A stretch of DNA of 35,639 bases from Bacteroidia bacterium. Its GTDB lineage: Bacteria > Bacteroidota > Bacteroidia > Bacteroidales > Azobacteroidaceae. Positions within the stretch are counted from its first letter, which is position 1, and each line of letters opens with the position of its first letter. This document shows, one piece after another, positions 16,296 to 22,452 of the stretch. The translations under genes were made by a program, and so were the position numbers. The notes under the pieces were generated by a model that saw only the letters and a program-made list of their open reading frames with translations, had not been told where the DNA came from and did not search any database. The stretch covers positions 1-35,639 of the forward strand of contig BNXY01000027.1 of NCBI GenBank assembly GCA_025999935.1, read 5' to 3'.

Positions 16296-16805
16296 TCATT
16301 TATTTTTATAAGTGTTTCTATAAACACTATCCTTTAAAGAAATAAATTCTATTGACTTGATAGTCGCATCGGAATAAAATTCTTCAACTTCTTTTGTAAA
16401 ATGGCCTCTGTACTTTTGAGTTAAACCTAAAGCCTTTTCAAAAGGTTTACTTTCTTCAAAATATATAACTGTATAGGGAATGAACAGATGATGCTTCACT
16501 GCAAAATCCTGAGCTTGCATTGTGATAAAATGTACCCTTAGTCCAAAAACCTCTTGTGGATATTGTTTCTGGAAATCATATATCATCTGTACTTCAATTC
16601 CTTTTGCGCCATATTTATCCACCAATTTTAAAAACTCCGAAAACGGTTTGTTTATACAATTGTCTGCCTCTTTCTCGGCAAGTTTAAGGCAGGGAACAAT
16701 ACTGTCATAAAGGGTTTTGTACTCTTCTACAGTCTCTATTATTTGTGCATTGCAAACGGATGCAAATACGCTTAAAATGATTATCAGTTTTACGATTCGT
16801 TTCAT
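16296..16805 (-). CDS. Secreted protein of unknown function, type B, copy 1
   Basis: I do not recognise the family. The protein has 169 residues with a signal peptide (MKRIVKLIIILSVFASVCNAQ). The mature part is predicted helical and charged, with a Cys pair in SIVPCLKLAEKEADNC that could form a disulfide in the periplasm, and a segment EVFGLRVHFITMQAQDFAVK. It is about 95% identical to the protein at 16924-17433; differences cluster at the C terminus (SVYRNTYKNK versus SAIRNTNKNE) and in AQDFAVKHHL versus ARDFAVKHRL. It has its own promoter and terminator. Its position in the A-B-B-A set links it to the lipoprotein and type A proteins. Confidence 0.82.
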   Translation of the reverse strand: MKRIVKLIIILSVFASVCNAQIIETVEEYKTLYDSIVPCLKLAEKEADNCINKPFSEFLKLVDKYGAKGIEVQMIYDFQKQYPQEVFGLRVHFITMQAQDFAVKHHLFIPYTVIYFEESKPFEKALGLTQKYRGHFTKEVEEFYSDATIKSIEFISLKDSVYRNTYKNK

Positions 16806-16824
16806 ATTCTTTATTATTTGACAA

Positions 16825-16855
16825 CAAATATAAACCTTTTTGAAGATAATTGCAA
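16825..16855 (-). promoter_or_regulatory. Promoter of type B copy 1
   Basis: On the minus strand, TTG (16855-16853) and TATATTTG (16832-16825) are separated by 20 nt. The -7 box is the same as at the other two promoters of this set, but the flanking sequence differs. Confidence 0.7.
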
Positions 16856-16890
16856 ATAATATTGACAGAATACTGTTGTGAAAAAATTAG

Positions 16891-16922
16891 CCGCCCCAAT
16901 GTCTGACATTGGGGCGGTTTTT
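16891..16922. terminator. Terminator after type B copy 2 (perfect 13-bp stem)
   Basis: CCGCCCCAATGTC (16891-16903) and GACATTGGGGCGG (16905-16917) are exact complements around one base. T runs follow on both sides (TTTTT on plus; CTAATTTTTTC on minus), so it can work in both directions. It lies directly after the stop codon of the minus-strand gene at 16924. Confidence 0.8.
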
Positions 16923-16923
16923 C

Positions 16924-17433
16924 TCATTCATTTTTATTGGTGTTTCGGATAGCGCTATCCTTTAAAGAAATAAATTCTATTGACTTGATAGTCGCATCGG
17001 AATAAAATTCTTCAACTTCTTTTGTAAAATGGCCTCTGTACTTTTGAGTTAAGCCTAAAGCTTTTTCAAAAGGTTTACTTTCTTCAAAATATATAACTGT
17101 ATAGGGAATGAACAGACGATGCTTCACTGCAAAATCCCGAGCTTGCATTGTGATAAAATGTACCCTTAGTCCAAAAACCTCTTGTGGATATTGTTTCTGG
17201 AGATCATATATCATCTGTACTTCAATTCCTTTTGCGCCATATTTATCCACCAATTTTAAAAATTCCGAAAACGGTTTGTTTATACAATTGTCTGCCTCTT
17301 TCTCGGCAAGTTTAAGGCAGGGAACAATACTGTCATAAAGGGTTTTGTACTCTTCTACAGTCTCTATTATTTGTGCATTGCAAACGGATGCAAATACGCT
17401 TAAAATGATTATCAATTTTACGATTCGTTTCAT
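16924..17433 (-). CDS. Secreted protein of unknown function, type B, copy 2
   Basis: This is the 169-residue near-identical paralogue of the protein at 16296-16805, with the same signal peptide and Cys pair. Few residues differ between the copies and the differences are scattered, so the duplication looks recent or maintained by gene conversion. Its own promoter is at 17465-17494 and its own terminator at 16891-16922. The upstream 40 bp are shared with type A copy 1 rather than with type B copy 1, which shows that copies have been shuffled by recombination. Function unknown. Confidence 0.82.
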   Translation of the reverse strand: MKRIVKLIIILSVFASVCNAQIIETVEEYKTLYDSIVPCLKLAEKEADNCINKPFSEFLKLVDKYGAKGIEVQMIYDLQKQYPQEVFGLRVHFITMQARDFAVKHRLFIPYTVIYFEESKPFEKALGLTQKYRGHFTKEVEEFYSDATIKSIEFISLKDSAIRNTNKNE

Positions 17434-17464
17434 ATTATGGACATATTTTGCAAAATAATATCTG

Positions 17465-17494
17465 CAAATATAAACATTTTCCGATTCTACTCAA
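17465..17494 (-). promoter_or_regulatory. Promoter of type B copy 2
   Basis: On the minus strand, TTG (17494-17492) and TATATTTG (17472-17465) are separated by 19 nt. The sequence from the -7 box to the start codon is the same as upstream of type A copy 1. Confidence 0.75.
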
Positions 17495-17505
17495 AACCAA
17501 ATAAA

Positions 17506-17544
17506 ATATCGCCCGGCAGAAATAGTTATTCTGCCGGGCGATAT
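17506..17544. terminator. Terminator after type A copy 2
   Basis: ATATCGCCCGGCAGAA (17506-17521) and TTCTGCCGGGCGATAT (17529-17544) form a perfect 16-bp stem. On the minus strand it runs into TTTTATTT. It is a copy of 15526-15564, and the flanking sequence on both sides is duplicated too. Confidence 0.85.
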
Positions 17545-17546
17545 AG

Positions 17547-18110
17547 TTAATCGGGCAAAGTGGGGGGTTCTACTTCATGCATCCAACCAAGCATCAGATA
17601 ATTGAGCTTTTTACCCTCCGCAGTGGGCGTAACCCAGATATTGGCCTTTAATTCCGTTTCGATTTTTCGATAAACAGATACCGGAATGGTAGCAAATTTA
17701 TTTGTTTTAGTAAATCTAAAATAAACTTCAATAACCTTTCCCGTACTGGAATCTATAATCAAAGTGATGCCAAAGCTATCTCTCCGAACTCGTCCTTTTT
17801 CACTGTTAGAAAAAGCATTGTTGACAATGGAATAGCATGTTGCCCGTGTCCATGTTTCTGTGTCGAATGCGTCATTCGAACCATTGTACCGGTAAGTATG
17901 ATCGGTACCTTTGTAATACATATCCGTATAAGTAAATTGGTTACTTTTGTTATAAAGTGTTACCATGGTAGATGTAGCAACATCGCATTGGTAAGTGTAT
18001 CCGTTTTCATTAAACGTTTTTGTCGCATTGTAATAATACGTTTGTGCTGCTGTTCTGCTTTGGATAAAGAACAGGCTAATAAATACTAATAGTGTTACTC
18101 TTGTTTTCAT
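17547..18110 (-). CDS. Secreted protein of unknown function, type A, copy 2
   Basis: This 187-residue paralogue of the protein at 15567-16130 has a signal peptide (MKTRVTLLVFISLFFIQSRTAAQ). It starts only 3 bp after the stop of the HExxH lipoprotein gene, with no promoter of its own in between, so the two are almost certainly translated from one mRNA. That tight coupling is the best clue to a joint role. A 16-bp terminator follows directly after its stop. The family is not recognised; the mature protein begins TYYYNATKTFNENGYTYQC and has several Thr/Tyr-rich strands. Confidence 0.85.
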   Translation of the reverse strand: MKTRVTLLVFISLFFIQSRTAAQTYYYNATKTFNENGYTYQCDVATSTMVTLYNKSNQFTYTDMYYKGTDHTYRYNGSNDAFDTETWTRATCYSIVNNAFSNSEKGRVRRDSFGITLIIDSSTGKVIEVYFRFTKTNKFATIPVSVYRKIETELKANIWVTPTAEGKKLNYLMLGWMHEVEPPTLPD

Positions 18111-18113
18111 AAT

Positions 18114-19613
18114 TCAACAATCTTTAGATAATGTTTGTAAATATTTGAAATTATCAGTCCCTTTTCTGTTGGCATCATATTTGTAGTCATTTGCGTTATA
18201 AACATTTTGGCCGCTTCCATTTTTATAATTGCGAAACGCTGTTATCACATCGTTTTTTAGATAATTATCTAAACCGGTGGAAGTTTGTCCACTATTCAAA
18301 ACTCCTTTGGCATTAATATACGTATCTATACCAACAATAGCGTTGAGAAGAGGATCCTTGGTATACCATTCGGCCCATTTGCTATTTGTTTTGTATTCCG
18401 GTTGGCTTTTAATATACAGATATTGTGCATAATGCGCTTCGATTTCCATATTTATTTTTGCGTTATAAAACGGTGGATTTGTTTCTTGAGCATGTTGGTA
18501 GGCATGCCACATTTCATGAAAAAAATAATTGCTCTCCGAGTTGTTGCCGAACACAAAAGCATTATTCAAATAACTAAAAATAGCGCCACTACTTCCCGAA
18601 TCGAACGTTATGGAATACGATTTCCCATTAGCCGATAACGCGGCGTACAATTTATTTCCCACGCAATCTTTTAATATTTTATTCAGCCAATCCTCTACCT
18701 TTTTCCATTGAGCATCTGATAAATTGCCATTTTTGAAAAGCGCTTTTGCTTTTGGGGCGCTGTATCCATTCTCGTTACCGCCGCCATTACCCCCGCTTCC
18801 GCCTCCACCTATGTACAATCCTTCTCCTCCGTCGCCTCCATTGCCTCCATCGCCTCCATCACATCGGGAATAACAGTAATATTCATATACATAAGTATTC
18901 GGCATGATAACAACCTCCCTCTCTGCCACATAACTATTATTTATTGTAGTTATATATGACAGCACACACCACGAATCACAATACGGTGCAGTTCTTAATT
19001 CGAGCTTGGGAGAATCGTCGTTCGGGTTGGAAACCGTGTACAGTTTTCCATCTTTGTAGCCCCAGCCATTCACAAAATCCCCATCCAAATTATGAAAAAG
19101 GATATGACCTGTAAATTTTTTGTCTCTTTCCAAATAATAATTTTGTTTGAATGGTTCGAATTTTGTTGATTCCAAATAAGCCAAATCCGGTATGATGGTC
19201 ATTAGAAATCCATCAGTCTCATTTGTTTTCCGATTTTTTCGCGTTATCAAACGGGTAATTGACTTCAAATAACGGGAATCTTGTGTTTCGTCAAACTTTT
19301 CCTTACTCTCTGTGTCGAAAAAACCGAATCCTCTGTTTGAAGCAAGCCCAACCTCTACCGTTTCATAATCTTTATCCTTTTTTGTATAAGACCTCGTCCA
19401 GTTGGGTTTTACCTTTATTTTTGAATCCTTACCACCGGCTCTTAATTCAATAGCCGCGCCTTTCAAGTTTGACTCATACCATTGCTGAGCCTCCGATACC
19501 GTCAATTGCCCGTCGTCTTGATCCAACAAATCATGTTCATTGATGCAGGCATAAACTATTCCGGCCAAGCAGAATAGTAGAATTGCTTTTTTAATAATCG
19601 AATCTTTCTTCAT
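18114..19613 (-). CDS. Lipoprotein with Gly-rich hinge and HExxH zincin-like C-terminal domain
   Basis: This 499-residue protein has a lipoprotein signal (KKAILLFCLAGIVYAC, lipid Cys23) followed by acidic residues, so it may reach the cell surface. Residues about 30-225 form an N-terminal domain (SEAQQWYESNLKG, MTIIPDLAYLEST, FTGHILFHNLDGDFVNGW) of a kind I recall at the front of other Bacteroidota lipoproteins with differing C termini. Residues about 245-285 are a Gly/Asp-rich hinge. Residues about 290-499 hold HEMWH (His366, Glu367, His370) and a downstream MEIEAHYAQ segment whose Glu390 or Glu392 could be the third zinc ligand. A peptidase role is likely but the target is unknown. The type A gene follows after 3 bp. 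A far-upstream promoter would give a leader of about 270 nt. Confidence 0.85.
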   Translation of the reverse strand: MKKDSIIKKAILLFCLAGIVYACINEHDLLDQDDGQLTVSEAQQWYESNLKGAAIELRAGGKDSKIKVKPNWTRSYTKKDKDYETVEVGLASNRGFGFFDTESKEKFDETQDSRYLKSITRLITRKNRKTNETDGFLMTIIPDLAYLESTKFEPFKQNYYLERDKKFTGHILFHNLDGDFVNGWGYKDGKLYTVSNPNDDSPKLELRTAPYCDSWCVLSYITTINNSYVAEREVVIMPNTYVYEYYCYSRCDGGDGGNGGDGGEGLYIGGGGSGGNGGGNENGYSAPKAKALFKNGNLSDAQWKKVEDWLNKILKDCVGNKLYAALSANGKSYSITFDSGSSGAIFSYLNNAFVFGNNSESNYFFHEMWHAYQHAQETNPPFYNAKINMEIEAHYAQYLYIKSQPEYKTNSKWAEWYTKDPLLNAIVGIDTYINAKGVLNSGQTSTGLDNYLKNDVITAFRNYKNGSGQNVYNANDYKYDANRKGTDNFKYLQTLSKDC

Positions 19614-19775
19614 AAATAACGTGTTTAAAGTTAATAATATTGTGTATGTTTCTCAAATACAGTTATTTTTTTTGCAACAAAGAGCGACTTAATTATACGT
19701 TTATCTATCTATCAATTTTTTTTTATACCTTTATAGCGTTTTTAAACAGAAAACAGAACCTGCAAATTTCTCCTT

Positions 19776-19792
19776 GTGATATTATATATCAC
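19776..19792. promoter_or_regulatory. Dyad GTGATAT-TAT-ATATCAC, possible operator
   Basis: A perfect 7-bp inverted repeat with a 3-nt centre lies between the XRE gene and the lipoprotein gene. Its size and symmetry fit a homodimeric HTH regulator site. It lies inside the predicted lipoprotein leader. A second inverted repeat (ATTTATATT 19910-19918, AATATAAAT 19931-19939) surrounds the -33 element of the minus-strand promoter. Confidence 0.45.
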
Positions 19793-19807
19793 TGATTTGG
19801 AGGGTAT

Positions 19808-19841
19808 TCTTTGCCAATCTTTTTGGTAAAGAGGTTTTTTT
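19808..19841 (+). terminator. Intrinsic terminator on plus strand inside the divergent intergenic region
   Basis: TCTTTGCCAA (19808-19817) pairs with TTGGTAAAGA (19823-19832), with one G-U pair on the plus strand, a 5-nt loop, and GGTTTTTTT after it. No annotated plus-strand gene ends here, so it would close an unannotated short transcript or shield the region. I see no clear plus-strand promoter upstream. Confidence 0.5.
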
Positions 19842-19895
19842 AATATGTACGTTCTGTATTTTTTTGAGTTTTTATATGTTTTTAGAATTACAGCA

Positions 19896-19926
19896 CAAAG
19901 ATAAATACAATTTATATTATATGCAA
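19896..19926 (-). promoter_or_regulatory. Promoter reading toward the HExxH lipoprotein
   Basis: On the minus strand, TTG (19926-19924) and TATCTTTG (19903-19896) are separated by 20 nt, an exact Bacteroidota match. A transcript from here would have about 270 nt of leader before the lipoprotein ATG. The 19614-19971 gap otherwise holds the dyad at 19776, the hairpin at 19808 and AT-rich sequence; a weaker TGTATTTG element lies nearer to the lipoprotein start. Confidence 0.6.
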
Positions 19927-19971
19927 ATAAAATATAAATAAATTTTACATATACTTTGTATTTTTTGTTAT

Positions 19972-20358
19972 ATGGCTGAAAATGAGCGACTAAAAAAAGT
20001 GATTTTTTGGTTAATAAGCCAAGGAATTGTTAAGACACAAGAAGATTTAGCATTCCAATTGGGGTATAACCCTTCTTCTGTATCTCAAATAGTTACAGGA
20101 TTAAAACCTTTGTCGAAAAAATTTGCCAACAAAATCGGCAAATTCTCTGATAAGATAAATATAAATTATCTTTTTGGCGAGGGAGAAATGTTAATAGAAA
20201 ATTACCATGGAGAATCTAAAACAACTTCTTTAACAGAAGTTCAACCCAATGAAATAACAATTCTTTTGCAAATCATCCAATCTCAACAAAAACAATTGGA
20301 ATCTCAACAAAGAACCATAGAAATATTAGTTGGAACAATTGGAAATAAAAAAGAGTAG
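19972..20358 (+). CDS. XRE-family (phage-repressor-like) DNA-binding regulator
   Basis: This is a 128-residue protein. Residues about 8-65 fit a helix-turn-helix of the XRE/Cro type (VKTQEDLAFQLGYNPSSVSQIVTGLKPLSKKFANKI), followed by ININYLFGEGEML, a tail commonly seen in Bacteroides-phage-type repressors. The last 35 residues (IIQSQQKQLESQQRTIEIL) look like a Gln-rich coiled coil for dimer or higher assembly. The gene is divergent from the HExxH lipoprotein and its promoter region overlaps that of the lipoprotein, so it probably controls that locus and itself. A near -7 element (TATACTTTG, spacing off by one) lies 14-22 nt before the ATG. It ends 7 bp from the convergent histidine kinase gene. 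Confidence 0.85.
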   Translation: MAENERLKKVIFWLISQGIVKTQEDLAFQLGYNPSSVSQIVTGLKPLSKKFANKIGKFSDKININYLFGEGEMLIENYHGESKTTSLTEVQPNEITILLQIIQSQQKQLESQQRTIEILVGTIGNKKE

Positions 20359-20365
20359 CTAAATT

Positions 20366-21562
20366 TTAGCTGATTTTATTCAATTCAATCCGGAAAGTAG
20401 CGCCTTTTCCCACTTCCGATTTATAGACATAGATTTTGCCTTTTTGGTAGGATTCAATAATCCGTTTGACGAGCGACAAGCCCAGCCCCCAGCCTCGTTT
20501 TTTGGTGGTATAACCCGGATGGAATACGGCATTGAATTTGGATTTGGGGATTCCTTTTCCGGTATCCGAAATGTCTAAAATAGCTTTTTTGCCTTTGTCT
20601 TGCACCGAAATGGTAATGGCGCCCTGTCCGTCCATGGCATCGACCGCATTTTTAATCAGGTTTTCAATTACCCAACCGAAAAGTGATTCGTTCATCAGAA
20701 TTGGGATTGCTTCGTTTGGAAATTGGGTGGAGATGCTTACTTTGGAAGAAATTCTTCGTCCCATATATTCGACTGTCAACCGGACGTTTTCTTCCAAATC
20801 CATGGGTTGGGGGTCGGGGTTGGAACCGATTTTGGAAAAACGTTCGGCAATGGTTTTCAAACGTTGCACATCTTTATCCATCTCATCCAACAGTCGGGTA
20901 TCCGTATCCTTGGTTTTCAAGTATTCTACCCAAGCCATTAAGGAAGAAATCGGCGTACCCAACTGGTGGGCGGTTTCTTTGGATAATCCTACCCAAACCC
21001 GGTTTTGTTCGGCTTTCTGGGTGCTGTTCAAGGCTAAAAAAGAAATAATGATAAAGATGAAAACGACCGTCAATTGCACAAAAGGGAATAATTGAAGTTG
21101 TTTCAGAACCGTTGAGTCATCATAATAAACATACGAAATGTGGTTTTCGTCCGATTTTATCTCGATCGGGTCATGCTTGTCGGCAAATTTTTTTATTTTA
21201 CTTTTGAGGTATTCATCCTTATTTTCTTCCGGTATCTGAATGTTTTTAGACTCGGACTCTTTGCCTGAATTGTCGATCAAAATCACGGGAATAGTTGTAT
21301 TTCCTTCTATCAAATTCATTAACAATTTATCATAATTTATGGCATAGTCATTATTGAAAGATTCAGAATTTGTATCTTCTAAAAGCGCCTGACTGGCAAT
21401 CAAGGCAACCGATTCCGCCCAAATCTCGATTTTCTTGCGTTCTTCTTCTTTCAACTTATTCACAAGTACATTCGTTACCCAAACAGAAGCAATCGCAATA
21501 ATTACTGCTGAAATAATGAAAAAATACCGGAATGTTTTCCCTGATTTATATTCGTTTGCCAT
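20366..21562 (-). CDS. Sensor histidine kinase, orphan
   Basis: This 398-residue inner-membrane kinase has one helix near residues 10-32, a periplasmic sensor region of about 120 residues with no known domain that I can name, and a second helix near 153-176. The phospho-acceptor His199 lies in LSKETAHQLGTPISSLMAW, and the HATPase_c domain follows with ENLIKNAVDAMDG (N box), DISDTGKGIP (G1) and GWGLGLSLVKRI (G2). No response regulator is adjacent, so the partner must be encoded elsewhere. The gene lies 42 bp after exonuclease III on the same strand and may be read from that transcript. Confidence 0.92.
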   Translation of the reverse strand: MANEYKSGKTFRYFFIISAVIIAIASVWVTNVLVNKLKEEERKKIEIWAESVALIASQALLEDTNSESFNNDYAINYDKLLMNLIEGNTTIPVILIDNSGKESESKNIQIPEENKDEYLKSKIKKFADKHDPIEIKSDENHISYVYYDDSTVLKQLQLFPFVQLTVVFIFIIISFLALNSTQKAEQNRVWVGLSKETAHQLGTPISSLMAWVEYLKTKDTDTRLLDEMDKDVQRLKTIAERFSKIGSNPDPQPMDLEENVRLTVEYMGRRISSKVSISTQFPNEAIPILMNESLFGWVIENLIKNAVDAMDGQGAITISVQDKGKKAILDISDTGKGIPKSKFNAVFHPGYTTKKRGWGLGLSLVKRIIESYQKGKIYVYKSEVGKGATFRIELNKIS

Positions 21563-21604
21563 AATCGTTATGTCGAGCGCAGCAGAAACACCTACTGATA
21601 ATCG

Positions 21605-22372
21605 TTAATTATTAACTTCCACCACCACAGGCGCATGATCCGAAAAAACAATCTCCGGATAAATCGCCGCCTTTTTCAACCGGTCTTTCAATGCTTCCGT
21701 AACAATATGATAATCAATCCGCCAACCCATATTCCGTTCCCGTGCGCCTGCACGAAAACTCCACCAACTGTATTGGTTGGGTTCCGTATTAAACTCGCGG
21801 AACGAATCGACAAAACCGTGGGCTATCAACCGGTCGAACCATTCCCGTTCTTCGGGTAAAAAGCCGGAAACACCGGCGTGCCGCTCCGGATGATTGATGT
21901 CGATGGGTTTGTGGCAGATATTGTAATCGCCGCAAATCACGAGATTGGGGCGTTCCTTGCGCAATTCTAATAAATAGGCGGTAAAGGCTTCCAGAAATTC
22001 CATTTTGACCGCTTGCCGAATGTCGCCGGTTGTTCCCGAAGGAATGTAAACGCAAACCACCGTGAGGTCGCCGAAGTCGGCGCGGATTACCCGCCCTTCG
22101 TTGTCATACGCAGGAATTTTCATTCCGATAGTATAATAATCCGGCTTTACTTTGCTGAAAATCGCCACGCCGCTGTATCCTTTTTTCACAGCCGAATGAA
22201 TCAATTGAGATTCATAACCCAGATTTTGAAGGGCGAAAGTGTCGATTTGTTCCGGTTGCGCTTTCGTTTCCTGCACGCAAAAAACATCGGGGTTTTCCTT
22301 TTCCAACCAGTCGAAAAGTCCCTTACTCGCCGCTGAGCGGATGCCGTTTAAATTGAAAGAAATTATTTTCAT
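21605..22372 (-). CDS. xth: Exodeoxyribonuclease III (AP endonuclease)
   Basis: This 255-residue cytoplasmic DNA repair nuclease cuts at abasic sites and degrades 3' ends. Exo-endonuclease-phosphatase family residues are clear: Asn7 (SFNLNGIRS), metal-binding Glu35 (VQETKAQ), CGDYNICHKPIDI with catalytic Asp and Asn, WWSFRAGARERNMGWRIDYH, and the C-terminal SDHAPVVVEV with the Asp-His pair. Length is the usual one. It lies 77 bp downstream of speA, separated by an AAGGAATTTAAG repeat, and 42 bp upstream of the kinase gene. Confidence 0.95.
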   Translation of the reverse strand: MKIISFNLNGIRSAASKGLFDWLEKENPDVFCVQETKAQPEQIDTFALQNLGYESQLIHSAVKKGYSGVAIFSKVKPDYYTIGMKIPAYDNEGRVIRADFGDLTVVCVYIPSGTTGDIRQAVKMEFLEAFTAYLLELRKERPNLVICGDYNICHKPIDINHPERHAGVSGFLPEEREWFDRLIAHGFVDSFREFNTEPNQYSWWSFRAGARERNMGWRIDYHIVTEALKDRLKKAAIYPEIVFSDHAPVVVEVNN

Positions 22373-22377
22373 TGCTG

Positions 22378-22452
22378 TAAGAAATTTAAAGAAATTAAGG
22401 AAACTAAGGAATTTAAGGAAATCAAAATTCCTTAGATTTCTTAAATTCTTTA
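22378..22452. repeat. AAGGAATTTAAG-type repeat between speA and xth
   Basis: The gap is filled by degenerate copies of AAGGAAATTTAAG, first direct (GAAATTAAGGAAACTAAGG, then AATTTAAGGAAATC), then inverted (TTCCTTAGATTTCTTAAATTC). It can fold into a long imperfect hairpin and may work as a weak terminator or be a dispersed repeat. Confidence 0.6.

Noticed and set aside
15526..17544. Recurrent GC-rich hairpins as a possible CRISPR-like array
   Set aside because: The units are terminator stems at gene ends, separated by coding sequences of hundreds of bases, not regular short spacers.
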